Of a stretch of 64,000 bases of DNA, positions 45,415 to 54,287 are shown in pieces. Position numbers and translations under genes: made by a program. The notes under the pieces are model-generated. The model made no database searches. It saw nothing but the letters and a program-made list of their open reading frames with translations, and was not told the DNA's origin. Position 1 is the first letter of the stretch. Each line of letters begins with the position of its first letter. Location: positions 1-64,000 of the forward strand of contig CALAJV010000006.1 of the NCBI GenBank assembly GCA_937922805.1, written 5' to 3'. Source of the stretch: an uncultured Acidimicrobiales bacterium. Its GTDB lineage: Bacteria; Actinomycetota; Acidimicrobiia; Acidimicrobiales; SZUA-35.

Positions 45415-46710
45415 TCAGCCTAATTGTGGTGCTTTCGGCGGGCCGACGGCAAACCGGCTGTTAAGTACAGAAGCGAGAAACATCAGGCCTGCTGCGAAGA
45501 TGCCAATCGTGGACAGAATATGGAAGCCAGCCATGGTGAAGACTAACCCCGACCCAAGCGCTCCGACGCCGCTGACGACAGCAGCCATTAAGTCAGCGGT
45601 GCCTTGAGCCGCTACCTGCTCTTCTGGTTCGACCGATTCTGTAAGCAGGGTGCTACTGGCCACCATCCCGAAGCTCCAACCTAAGCCCAGCAAATAGAGG
45701 CTTGGGAACATCAGAATCGCTGGGGCTTGACCGGCCAGAGCCGCCATTACCGTAGCGATGACGAGCACGACTGCGCCTAGCTTTATTGTTGGCACTCGGC
45801 CGAAACGGTCGCTAGCCCAGCCAGCGAGCGGAGCAAACGCGAACATGCCTGCAGTGTGAGCGGCGAGAACCCAGCCAATCGTTCCCACTTCATGATCGTG
45901 AGCCCGCATATGAAGGGGTGTCATGGCCATAACCATGACCATAACCAGCTGCGATATCACCAATCCAATGACAGCCAGCCGGGCCAGAGGCTGCGAGAAC
46001 AACGTAGCAATTCCCTTCTTGTACTGAGCGAACGCCGAACCAGCATCGGTAACGGGAGCCTTATCCGACAAGAGCCCACCAGAAACTACGAGCGGATCCG
46101 GTCTCAGGCCAAAGAACAGGATTAGCCCAGCGATCAAGAATGAGCCGGCAGCGAAGCCGTATGCTCCGATGAGTTCGTTCAGACCAAATCGTTTACCCAA
46201 ATCATCGGCAAAGCCGGCCAGTGCTGGGCCACCGACTGCTCCAATAGTGGAGGCGAAAACAACGTAGCTGATGGCCTTAGCCCGGTTCTTGTCATCAGCC
46301 AAGTCGGCAGCCGCGTATCGAGCCAGATTGTTACCGCCCTGCCCAACGCCGACCAACACCAGCCCGACCACGAAAAGAACCAGTGTTAAGCCCTCACCTC
46401 CCCATCCGGCGAAGCCAGCTCCGGCGGCACCGGCGATATAGCCGAGCGTAAGTCCCGGTCGGCGACCTCGTCGGGCCATGTAGCTGCTTAACAGCTTTGA
46501 GCTGAGCGCCGTTCCAACAGTAATGGCAGCGGTAGCGGCACCAGCCCAGGTACTCGAGTTAAGAATGTCCTCCATCAGAAGGGCGGCGAAAACGAAACTA
46601 AGCGACATAGAAGCCCGGCCGAAGATACTGCTCGCCATTAGCACCGCTAAGGTTCGCCGCTGAAGCCCCTGCCAGTTCGAAACTTCCCTCGATCCGCTGT
46701 CAGTCAGCAC
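45415..46710 (-). CDS. Major facilitator superfamily transporter
   Basis: 431 residues with about 12 hydrophobic helices. A loop with MARRGRRPGL follows helix 2, and DRFGRVPTI lies in the equivalent place of the second half; these are the two MFS loop motifs. A long cytoplasmic loop sits near the centre (LRPDPLVVSGGLLSDKAPV). Drug or metabolite efflux is typical, but the substrate cannot be inferred. It is 404 bp downstream of recA and separated from it by a terminator. Confidence 0.85.
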   Translation of the reverse strand: MLTDSGSREVSNWQGLQRRTLAVLMASSIFGRASMSLSFVFAALLMEDILNSSTWAGAATAAITVGTALSSKLLSSYMARRGRRPGLTLGYIAGAAGAGFAGWGGEGLTLVLFVVGLVLVGVGQGGNNLARYAAADLADDKNRAKAISYVVFASTIGAVGGPALAGFADDLGKRFGLNELIGAYGFAAGSFLIAGLILFFGLRPDPLVVSGGLLSDKAPVTDAGSAFAQYKKGIATLFSQPLARLAVIGLVISQLVMVMVMAMTPLHMRAHDHEVGTIGWVLAAHTAGMFAFAPLAGWASDRFGRVPTIKLGAVVLVIATVMAALAGQAPAILMFPSLYLLGLGWSFGMVASSTLLTESVEPEEQVAAQGTADLMAAVVSGVGALGSGLVFTMAGFHILSTIGIFAAGLMFLASVLNSRFAVGPPKAPQLG

Positions 46711-46931
46711 TGAAACCTCTCAATTTGTCGACTCGGCCCGCTCCCGTTTTGCGAAGATAGCGTTTTGGCTCGGTAGTTAAATACTCGGTAGTGATTTGTC
46801 ATTGCCACCGACTCAGCTTGAGTTGACCGATCCCGACCGGCCGTAGCTGGATGGCCATCTGCTCTCGGTCAGGTGACGCTACGTCACATCGTATCCCGGG
46901 CGGCTCACACTGGCGAAACGATCGGAAAACA

Positions 46932-46968
46932 CCAAGGGCCCCACCGATAAACACGGTAGGGCCCTTGG
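46932..46968 (-). terminator. Terminator downstream of recA
   Basis: CCAAGGGCCC (46932-46941) pairs perfectly with GGGCCCTTGG (46959-46968), with an inner ACCG/CGGT pair and a 7-nt loop. On the minus strand it is followed by TGTTTTCC. It lies about 150 bp past the recA stop, before the MFS gene on the same strand, so it marks the end of a recA transcript. Confidence 0.75.
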
Positions 46969-47113
46969 CTTCGTTGCCGTGGCTCGACTCTGCAAGCGCC
47001 TTAGAAGCGCCTTGGAATTTGCTGCTCTCAAGCGTTTCAACTCAACGAAACAAGGAATTCGATGAGTGTCCAGGAATAAGAAGGCTTCCCGGGAAACGCC
47101 TTCTATGCAACAA

Positions 47114-48253
47114 CTACTTATCTAATGAAATTGGTTCATCGTCGGCAGACGTTGCTTTCTTCGACTTACCGCTTGCCTTTGACTTGCCCTTGGGCTCGAG
47201 ATCTATTACATCATCAGCTGCTGCTGCTGCCTCGGCGGCGGCGGCTTCGGCCGCTTCAGCCTCGTCGACTTCTGCAAGCCCGACTTCTTTAAGAACCCGA
47301 TCCTGGATTTCCATAACCAAATCAGGGTTATCAATCAAGAAGTTCTTGACGTTCTCGCGTCCTTGACCGATCTGCTCACCTTCGTAGGTGTACCAGGCGC
47401 CGGACTTCTTAACTATCTCACGATCAACAGCAATATCTAGCAATGATCCCTCACGGCTGATGCCCTTGCCGTACATGATGTCGAACTCGGCTTGCCTGAA
47501 CGGTGGAGCAACCTTGTTCTTGACTACTTTGACTCGGGTTCGGTTGCCAACAACTTCGGCGCCGTCTTTTAGCGATTCGATACGGCGAATGTCGAGACGA
47601 ACTGAACTGTAGAACTTAAGCGCTCGACCGCCAGGGGTAGTTTCTGGTGAGCCGAACATAACACCAATCTTTTCCCTCAACTGATTGATGAAGATACAGA
47701 TAGTGTCGGTCTTGTTGAGGTTGCCGGTGATTTTCCGCAACGCTTGAGACATCAATCGAGCTTGGAGGCCAACGTGGGTGTCACCCATATCCCCTTCGAT
47801 CTCGGCTCGAGGTGTCAAGGCCGCCACCGAGTCGATCACGATGACGTCGATCGATCCGGAACGAACCAAGATGTCGGCGATCTCCAACGCTTGTTCTCCG
47901 GTATCAGGCTGTGAAATCAGCAACTCATCAACATCGACACCAATGTTCGAAGCATAGAGAGGATCCATGGCATGCTCAGCGTCGATATAGGCACACGAAC
48001 CACCGTTCCGTTGAGCCTCAGCAACTACGTGCATGGCGAGCGTAGATTTACCCGAAGACTCAGGACCGTAGATCTCTACAACTCGTCCGCGTGGCAACCC
48101 ACCTACACCTAGCGCAAGATCGAGAGCGAGAGCACCCGTAGGCACGGTTGCGATCTCCATATCCGACCGGTCGCCCATCTTCATGACAGCGCCTTTGCCG
48201 AACTGCTTTTCGATATTGCCGAGCGCCATATCTAGCGCTTTGTTCTTCTCCAC
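47114..48253 (-). CDS. recA: Recombinase RecA
   Basis: 379 residues from a GTG with AGGAGA 8 nt upstream. Walker [10 protein letters not shown] (63-71), '[10 protein letters not shown]' Walker B, loops L1/L2 ('[24 protein letters not shown]' region, '[14 protein letters not shown]'). No intein is present. The C-terminal ~50 residues are low-complexity Ala/Glu then Lys/Ser, more extended than in many RecA proteins. It drives recombination and LexA cleavage. The SOS promoter lies about 280 bp upstream; recX is not downstream. Confidence 0.98.
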   Translation of the reverse strand: MEKNKALDMALGNIEKQFGKGAVMKMGDRSDMEIATVPTGALALDLALGVGGLPRGRVVEIYGPESSGKSTLAMHVVAEAQRNGGSCAYIDAEHAMDPLYASNIGVDVDELLISQPDTGEQALEIADILVRSGSIDVIVIDSVAALTPRAEIEGDMGDTHVGLQARLMSQALRKITGNLNKTDTICIFINQLREKIGVMFGSPETTPGGRALKFYSSVRLDIRRIESLKDGAEVVGNRTRVKVVKNKVAPPFRQAEFDIMYGKGISREGSLLDIAVDREIVKKSGAWYTYEGEQIGQGRENVKNFLIDNPDLVMEIQDRVLKEVGLAEVDEAEAAEAAAAEAAAAADDVIDLEPKGKSKASGKSKKATSADDEPISLDK

Positions 48254-48571
48254 GATCTTCTCCTGGTGTTCTGCTGATCAACCTAGACAGGTGCCAACAC
48301 GGTTCTGAATGGTCCACGTAGGTGGCTACATATTTTTGCAATCTTGACCATACGTTTGGCCTGTGACGGTCAAGCTCCGCACTAACAACTTGCGAATCCT
48401 GACTAGGCTAAAATTTGGCTTGATAACAGGGTTTCACTACATATCAGGCAGCATGGTTGGCAGCATATTTGCCACCGCTTCTACCTACATATCTGGGACC
48501 ACACGACCGTAATTACACTGTCGGCGTTCACTGCTTCGAACTCTAGCGCCGAACAGGTGTTCGGTCAACGA
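48254..48571. other. recA 5' leader region without a gene
   Basis: 318 bp between the glycosyltransferase stop and the recA GTG. Besides the SOS promoter at its far end it contains an imperfect hairpin (GGTTGGCA ... TGCCACC, about 48455-48476) and no coding frame. The recA mRNA should therefore carry about 280 untranslated bases, unless a second promoter lies closer; I found none that is convincing. Confidence 0.6.
48540..48568 (-). promoter_or_regulatory. LexA-controlled recA promoter
   Basis: On the minus strand: -35 TTGACC (48568-48563), a 17-nt spacer, and -10 TAGAGT (48545-48540). The spacer is almost filled by the palindrome CCGAAC-AGGT-GTTCGG (48549-48564), 14 of 16 SOS-box positions. 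LexA bound here would block RNA polymerase directly. It begins only a few bases after the upstream gene's stop codon. Confidence 0.8.
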
Positions 48572-50878
48572 CTAGGGAGAACTTCTATCAACAATTTTCG
48601 CCTTTGTACGGTTTTGAGCCGCGCCACAAACCTCAACTCCTACATTCTGACTTCCCGAAGTTGCGGCCCCCGAATCTGATGCTTGTTCCTCCAACGATGC
48701 CAGCAGGCGGCGAACCCGGTCGGCGAGAACCGCAACTGAGTACTGTTGCCGGACATAGTTGACACCAGCCGCTGAGAGTGCCTCCCACCGAACGGGGTCA
48801 CGATGAAGTTCAACGATTCGCTGGGCAAATTCTTCGGTGGAGCCAGCCTCGACTACTAGGTCGCTAAACGAAACCTCTGATCGAGGCATTCCCTCGAACG
48901 CCACATCGGTGCCAATGACTGGCAGCCCGTAGTCCATGCTGGTGGCGACTTTACCTTTGAGCCCGGCCCCATATCGCAGCGGGGCGACGCTCAACCGAGA
49001 TTCACCGAACACCACCTCGATGTTGTCGAGATGCCCAAAGATCACCACATCAGGTGCGGCTTCGTTCCAAATTCGATCTGGCAAACCACCGCCAATAATC
49101 TTCAACGTGATTGGGGGAGCGCCGGTATCTCGACAACGCCGGCGCACCGCAGGCCAAATATCGAATAGTAGCCAATCAAGTGCATCTCGATTTGGCGGGT
49201 GAGCGAACCCGCCGATGAACACGACCCCGCTTCGTTCTTCGAACCGGGTTGGACCACGACCGTTAGGGACTCGAATGAGTGGAAGCACTGCCACCTGATC
49301 ATGCCCAAGGTCGGCCAGGTGCTTACGCTCAACTTCACTGAGAACGATTGAGACATCAGCGGCAGAAATAACTTGTAGCTCGCAGTGCTCGGTGTACCGA
49401 GCCTGCTCTATCAGCTTGGGATCGCCGAGCAGTTCGGCCTCACGCAATTCTCGGAGTCCATGCAAATCGACCGTGTTAAAGATAACGCTGGCACCCGGGC
49501 AATGGTTCTTCACCGAGTCGATGTGATTCTGAGCGATGAGATACCGACTCAATACAACGTGGTCGAAAACAATTTCATTGGCGGCCAGGTAAACATCAAC
49601 CGAGGCATAGTGCGGGGCCAGCAACGTTTCCACTCCCATCTGTTGCAGACGACGAGTTGACGCTCCCTGATCTTCCAAGTTCTCGTACGCATTGGCATAG
49701 TGAACTCGATAGCCCAGATCGAGTAAGATCTGAATCAGGTTCACCATGTCGAGCGACCCCGAATCCTTGCTCGGGGTCGGCGTGCAGGCGTCAATAATTA
49801 GTATGTGGCCCAACGCGATTCGGTCGGCTGCCATGAGGGGCCGAGCGCTTCCTCCTGGGAAATGCCGGGACAGTTCAAGCCGCCACTTCCGCTCAAAGGT
49901 CACCGCATTTGACGCCTGATGGCTCTTCGCTCCAGCAGTCAGGCTCGTACCGGAAGAAATTCCTTCGTAGTGAATGACTTCAGCCGCTGGTTGATAAAGC
50001 ACTCGAAAACCAGCTTTGCGAACAGCGAACGCCAGGTCAGTATCTTCGTAGTATGCAGGAGCGAACCGTTCATCGAAGCTTCCGACTTGAGCGAAGAGCT
50101 CAGACGGAATCATAAGCGATGCCCCAGAGACGTAGTCCACGTCGCGAACGTAGTTGAAACGAGGGTGGGTGGGATCATTGCCTTTCCCATAGTTCCAGCC
50201 GCTTCCATCGCGCCAAACAACACCCCCGGCTTCTTGCAGGCTGCCATCGGGATAGCAGAGCTTTGAGCCGACGATTCCGACCCTGTCGTGCTGCTCGAAC
50301 GTTGAACACATAGCATCGAGCCAGTCTTCGGCTACCCGGGTGTCATTGTTCAAGAACAACAGGAACCGACCCCGGGCTATCTCACTGGCCCGGTTGCAGG
50401 TGCGAAGGAAACCTAGGTTTTCATCGTTTTGGACGTAACGAACCCCTGGGATATCCCGAAGGAGTCCAACTTCAGCCTCGGTTGACCGGTCATCCATGAT
50501 GATGATCTCAAATCGACGGCGGGTCTTTAATTGGCGAAGAGAATCGAGACAATTGAGGGTGAAAGCCGTTTTGTTGTAAACGGGAACAATGATCGAAACC
50601 TCAGGATTACTTTCGGTTACGAAGCCGAGGTCGGCTCGAACCTCAGAGAGGTTTAGAGCGTTGATGGCGGCAATTGCTTGTTCATGAACCAGTTGATCCG
50701 GCGACCCAGCACCCACAGCACCGATGGCCGGCTCCTCGACGACGATTGGGTCACGTTCGACCTTTGACTCACTCCCCCACCCCCAACGCGATGACAACCA
50801 ACGCGATGACACCCAAGCCATGCTTCGGTGTTTGATGCTGATTGCGACGGAGCGGAGAAGCTGAGAGATTCGAGCCAC
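48572..50878 (-). CDS. Bifunctional glycosyltransferase (GT2 + GT4 domains)
   Basis: 768 residues. A GT2 domain at ~93-345: VSIIVPVYNKT, IIIMDDRSTE, LLFLNNDTR (metal/nucleotide site), and 'YYEDTDLAFAVRKAGFRVLYQP'. A second, GT4/GT-B-like domain at ~365-740 includes FIGGFAHPPNRDALDWL, 'LKIIGGGLP', and 'SVAPLRYGAGLKGKVATSMDYGLPVIGT'. Two domains in one chain suggest successive sugar additions to one glycan, as in O-antigen, rhamnan or capsule assembly. No signal peptide; a cytoplasmic, membrane-side role is expected. It is at the edge of the glycan island, next to recA. Confidence 0.88.
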   Translation of the reverse strand: MARISQLLRSVAISIKHRSMAWVSSRWLSSRWGWGSESKVERDPIVVEEPAIGAVGAGSPDQLVHEQAIAAINALNLSEVRADLGFVTESNPEVSIIVPVYNKTAFTLNCLDSLRQLKTRRRFEIIIMDDRSTEAEVGLLRDIPGVRYVQNDENLGFLRTCNRASEIARGRFLLFLNNDTRVAEDWLDAMCSTFEQHDRVGIVGSKLCYPDGSLQEAGGVVWRDGSGWNYGKGNDPTHPRFNYVRDVDYVSGASLMIPSELFAQVGSFDERFAPAYYEDTDLAFAVRKAGFRVLYQPAAEVIHYEGISSGTSLTAGAKSHQASNAVTFERKWRLELSRHFPGGSARPLMAADRIALGHILIIDACTPTPSKDSGSLDMVNLIQILLDLGYRVHYANAYENLEDQGASTRRLQQMGVETLLAPHYASVDVYLAANEIVFDHVVLSRYLIAQNHIDSVKNHCPGASVIFNTVDLHGLRELREAELLGDPKLIEQARYTEHCELQVISAADVSIVLSEVERKHLADLGHDQVAVLPLIRVPNGRGPTRFEERSGVVFIGGFAHPPNRDALDWLLFDIWPAVRRRCRDTGAPPITLKIIGGGLPDRIWNEAAPDVVIFGHLDNIEVVFGESRLSVAPLRYGAGLKGKVATSMDYGLPVIGTDVAFEGMPRSEVSFSDLVVEAGSTEEFAQRIVELHRDPVRWEALSAAGVNYVRQQYSVAVLADRVRRLLASLEEQASDSGAATSGSQNVGVEVCGAAQNRTKAKIVDRSSP

Positions 50879-50927
50879 TCACCCAGTTTCGTTCAAGACG
50901 CCAACCCACCGGGCCATGGTGGCCAGG

Positions 50928-51473
50928 TCAGCCCCCTTCACCGATTCGAGTCGAATCTGGGCCAGCGGTGTCCGGGCCACCAAACCGCGGTGTCGTCGTA
51001 CTGACAGAGGCTGCACTTGTTGTGGTTGTGGAAGCATCAGGATTGGAGTTGACGATTACTCCCGAGTTTCGAGGGTCGGTAGTCGTCGGTAGTGATGAAG
51101 GCCGAGATCTAGCTGATGTTGTCGACGTCGACACTGTTGTGGGCGAATGAACGAAACCTTCGATCAAAGCACTGCGATCAGGGCAATGATGGTTGAATAC
51201 AAATTGCTGAAACGCGAACTGCTGCTCATCCAGTTTGGCCCAAAGCCGCAGCAGCAGCTGGTCGTCGAGCTGGCAGAGATCGTCGGCGGTTTCAAGTTGA
51301 CTCACAACCTCAGCGGGCGAAAGCGTTCTCCCAGCGACCAGCTCAAGCCGTTCGCCGATTGTCAGCTCTGGCTCCGGATCGCTACAAGCCGAAACAGCTA
51401 GGACAGCAACGGCTGCTACCAGCAACGAGGCTGCCCTGAGCCGAAAGGTCGACGTTGACCTCAACCTACTCAT
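50928..51473 (-). CDS. Small lipoprotein of unknown function
   Basis: 181 residues. A signal peptide with lipobox (VLAVSAC, lipidated Cys at ~30) is followed by a short folded part (~35-110, GERLELVAGRTLSPAEVVSQL; two Cys) and a Ser/Thr/Pro-rich tail. It should sit on the outer face of the membrane. I do not recognise a family. The start overlaps the LLM gene stop by 4 bp (ATGA), and the GT gene follows 49 bp later, so the three could share an mRNA. Confidence 0.75.
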   Translation of the reverse strand: MSRLRSTSTFRLRAASLLVAAVAVLAVSACSDPEPELTIGERLELVAGRTLSPAEVVSQLETADDLCQLDDQLLLRLWAKLDEQQFAFQQFVFNHHCPDRSALIEGFVHSPTTVSTSTTSARSRPSSLPTTTDPRNSGVIVNSNPDASTTTTSAASVSTTTPRFGGPDTAGPDSTRIGEGG

Positions 51474-52369
51474 CGGAAAGAAGCGGCAACTTCAGTCAAG
51501 AATCGATCGCCGATCTCATCTTTTTGGTTCGGATCGCCAAGATTAAAGTCGGGAACGATAATCTCATCGACTCCCATTTCTTGCATCTCGGCTACTTGAG
51601 CCCGGAGTTCCTCAACGGTGCCGATCAGCGACGGACGGGCTATTCCCTTTTCTCTGAGCTTGGCCGACTCCGCCTCAGTATCGCACAAGAAAAGCAGGGC
51701 CACCGACGACCGTTGAATCGAAGCCGGGTCGCGTTCCAGCTGCTCACAGTGACGGTCAAGGACCGAAATCTTGTGGCGCATGATTTCCGGATCGGCCCAT
51801 ACATTCCACTCGTCGGCGTACTGGGCCACCATTCGAAGCGTTTTCTTTTCCCCCCCACCACCAATGAGGATTGGTAGAGGTCCGACCGGCTTCGGAGCCA
51901 ACGGGGCATCGAACATCTGGTAATGCTTGCCGTCGAACGACGTCAGATCATTGTCTCGCAGAGAAATAACAATTTGAAGCGCTTCCTCCAATTTTTCAAA
52001 CCGGTCAGTAAACGTTCCAAACTCCATGCCGTAGGCAACGTGTTCGTTCTCTTGCCAACCAGATCCGATTCCCAGGACCATTCGGCCACCGCAGACGTGG
52101 TCAGCTGCGACCGCTTGCTTCGCGAGGACGGCGGGGTTTCTATAGGTGTTGCCACAAACCATAGGACCGAGTCGAACGGTTGAGGTAACCTCACCCAACG
52201 CCCCTAGCAATGACCACACTTCATGCATCGGTCCGGTTCGATCGTCGCTGTTGGGCATGAAATGATCAGCAAGCCAAAGACCGTCCCAGCCAGCCTGCTC
52301 GCAGTGTTCGGCGCTACGCCGAATCTCGCCCCATTGGTGTCCATTGCCAAGCCAAAAACTGAACCGCAT
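51470..52369 (-). CDS. LLM-class (probable F420-dependent) oxidoreductase
   Basis: 299 residues, luciferase-like TIM barrel: 'CEQAGWDGLWLADHFM', 'VRLGPMVCGNTYRNPAVLAKQ', 'GGRMVLGIGSGWQENEH', and 'PLPILIGGGGEKKTLRMVAQYADEWN'. These match the actinobacterial subgroup that uses cofactor F420, although flavin-dependent members share much of the pattern. The substrate is unknown. Coupled by 4-bp overlap to the lipoprotein gene. Confidence 0.85.
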   Translation of the reverse strand: MRFSFWLGNGHQWGEIRRSAEHCEQAGWDGLWLADHFMPNSDDRTGPMHEVWSLLGALGEVTSTVRLGPMVCGNTYRNPAVLAKQAVAADHVCGGRMVLGIGSGWQENEHVAYGMEFGTFTDRFEKLEEALQIVISLRDNDLTSFDGKHYQMFDAPLAPKPVGPLPILIGGGGEKKTLRMVAQYADEWNVWADPEIMRHKISVLDRHCEQLERDPASIQRSSVALLFLCDTEAESAKLREKGIARPSLIGTVEELRAQVAEMQEMGVDEIIVPDFNLGDPNQKDEIGDRFLTEVAASFR

Positions 52370-53122
52370 GGCTTGACTCTAGCCATTCTGGTGCCAACAA
52401 GGCCATCGGCGACCCGAGCAGGCATGAACCTGATCGGCCCGTTAGTTCGTTAGTTGGTTAGTTACTAGTTAGGGGGCCAAACCCGCCTAGATTCCTCACC
52501 GTGAGAGGCGGTAGTTGTCGAGGTCTCTACGACGGGCTGGCCCACCCTTGCTCTAATGATCTTGGGCTGCCAAGATCGAGCAAGCCTTGCCGAGCTAGCA
52601 GGAGCTAACCCGGGCGAATCTTTTGCCGGACATGAACTCCAACAGAGCCACCAAACATGGGGCGGCAGCTAACTCACCAAACCAAATGGTCCAATGTCGA
52701 GACACGTTGTTCACTACGAAATCGACAGGCAGACGGGGCCCTCGTTCACCGGGTGTGTAACACCCACGACTGTTCCAAGACGAACAGCTGATCGCTTCTC
52801 TGATACCGGCCAATCGGCGCCAAGAGCGAACTCTTAAGCACTTGCTCTCCGCATGAGCCGCCCAGAGACAAGCACTAAGACACGGGTAGAACACACAAAA
52901 CGACCATGAGTCAGTCGCATGGTGCGACATCAATGTCGACCAATAGGCAGCCGCGGATACCCACCCAACGCGCGTTACGCTAGTTCCGATGGGGCCCGCC
53001 GCACCTGGAGTAGAGCAATTCTGTCGCGTCCAAAGCGAACCGCGCCTTCGGACAGGCTCACCTTTGGCGTTCGATAACCGCGCCTACCGCGTCTATTCTC
53101 AACCCTTAAGCCGAGGCTGTGG
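52370..53122. other. Gene-poor 750-bp stretch between divergent genes
   Basis: No frame here looks coding; the 112-residue minus frame at 52595-52933 has poor composition and no ribosome-binding site. It contains a short tandem repeat (52441-52472), a perfect hairpin GATCTTGG-GCTG-CCAAGATC (52558-52577) and CTCAC-C-GTGAG (52495-52505). It probably carries the promoters of the LLM gene (left) and of the sulfotransferase run (right). Confidence 0.55.
52441..52472. repeat. 8-bp tandem repeat GTTAGTTN
   Basis: Three copies of GTTAGTT plus one variable base run head to tail (52441-52464), followed by a related CTAGTTAG. The array lies about 70 bp upstream of the LLM gene start and may vary in copy number. 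Confidence 0.6.
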
Positions 53123-53881
53123 ATGGAACTGATTGTCGCTGGTTTCCACCGGAGTGGCACCTCCTTTACAACCCAAGCGCTCCATGCCGCCGGGCTGTTC
53201 GTCGGCGACGATCTACTTGGGGCAGTTCCATCTAATCCGTACGGACACTTCGAGGATCGAGTGGTCATCAAATTCCACGAGGATCTCTTGCAAGCGAACG
53301 GAGCGACCTGGCAGCTTGAGCGGCCGCTTATTCCTGCGGTAACTCCAGCTCAGTGGGGCCACGTGCAAAACTTCATCGCCAGACGGCGCCGTGATCACGT
53401 CTTCTGGGGTTTCAAAGACCCAAGAGTCTGTCATTTCCTGGGTTTGTGGCGCCATGTTATGCCTGGAGCCAAGGTTCTGGTTGTGTATCGACATTACGAC
53501 GGCTGCGTCCAATCGCTACACCGACGACACGCAATGCAACTAGCCAAGAACGAAGGGCCACCCCAGGTTCATCGGCGATTCTTCGAAGAACCGGACTTCG
53601 GTTTGAAAATGTGGATTCATCACAACAAAGCCCTACTTCGTCAGGCCAGAAATGCACCCGAGAACACCATGGTGGTTTCATTCGAAAATCTGACCGAAGG
53701 CTTTCCGCTCATGGAACGACTGATCAAAGTCTGGGACGTCCCATTGGAGCCATCGTCGGTTACCTCTCTGTTCGACCCGAAGGCCACTACGGCTCCCGAC
53801 CCCATCGACGTTTGCAGTCCCCAACTCGAAGCCGAGGCAAATGAGCTCATGGACCACCTAAACAATCTTCATCAAAGCTAG
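53123..53881 (+). CDS. Sulfotransferase-family protein
   Basis: 252 residues, start supported by GAGG 7 nt upstream. The PAPS-binding loop GFHRSGTSF (7-15) and a 3'-phosphate motif in WGFKDPRVCHFLGLW match cytoplasmic sulfotransferases. 'VLVVYRHYDGCVQSL' fits the second phosphate-binding segment. It would move sulfate from PAPS to a hydroxyl, here most likely on a sugar because the next genes are glycosyltransferases (inference). First gene of a five-gene run with gaps or overlaps of 10 bp or less. Confidence 0.85.
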   Translation: MELIVAGFHRSGTSFTTQALHAAGLFVGDDLLGAVPSNPYGHFEDRVVIKFHEDLLQANGATWQLERPLIPAVTPAQWGHVQNFIARRRRDHVFWGFKDPRVCHFLGLWRHVMPGAKVLVVYRHYDGCVQSLHRRHAMQLAKNEGPPQVHRRFFEEPDFGLKMWIHHNKALLRQARNAPENTMVVSFENLTEGFPLMERLIKVWDVPLEPSSVTSLFDPKATTAPDPIDVCSPQLEAEANELMDHLNNLHQS

Positions 53882-53888
53882 GAGAACC

Positions 53889-54287
53889 GTGGAACGCCAC
53901 TTAGAGTCAGCGGCCGCTCAGGACCTAATCAACAACGCTAACGACGAGCGAAGCCGATCGCCGGCGGAACAGAGCCAGGGTCGCCTTCGGAAAGACGATG
54001 ACATCGAAATTGTTGAACGGCAGGAAAATCATCGGTTAAGAATGGAATCTGAGCTGCTCACGATCGAATCACAGTTCCTTCGATCCACCCGCCACGAGGC
54101 CGACAGGCTCCATCAAGAAATCGCAGATCTCCATCAGCGACTGAGCGCCGCCCATGAAGAGATCCACCGTTTGACCGAAGCCGAACATCAGCTTCGTCGA
54201 TTGCTCACCATGGTAAACAACAGTCCGTTCGGCTTTGTTGCTCGTCGCAAGTGGGGATTTAGAAAGATGGTCGAGCAGTGGCTTTAG
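53889..54287 (+). CDS. Coiled-coil protein
   Basis: 132 residues from a GTG with AGGAGA 5 nt upstream. Residues ~45-110 are a strong heptad-type coiled coil (ENHRLRMESELLTIESQ ... EEIHRLTEAEHQLRRLL). The C-terminus is basic and aromatic (FGFVARRKWGFRKMVEQWL). Similar coiled-coil segments are often fused to the N-terminus of glycosyltransferases or methyltransferases, so this may be a scaffold for its neighbours. It lies 7 bp after the sulfotransferase and overlaps the next gene by 10 bp. Confidence 0.65.
   Translation: MERHLESAAAQDLINNANDERSRSPAEQSQGRLRKDDDIEIVERQENHRLRMESELLTIESQFLRSTRHEADRLHQEIADLHQRLSAAHEEIHRLTEAEHQLRRLLTMVNNSPFGFVARRKWGFRKMVEQWL

Noticed and set aside
46851-47366. 171-residue plus frame over the recA 3' end
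   Set aside because: Antisense to recA and spans its terminator; Ser/Ala-rich composition mirrors the RecA low-complexity tail.
52595-52933. 112-residue minus frame upstream of the LLM gene
   Set aside because: Cys/Trp-rich atypical composition, no ribosome-binding site and no family resemblance.
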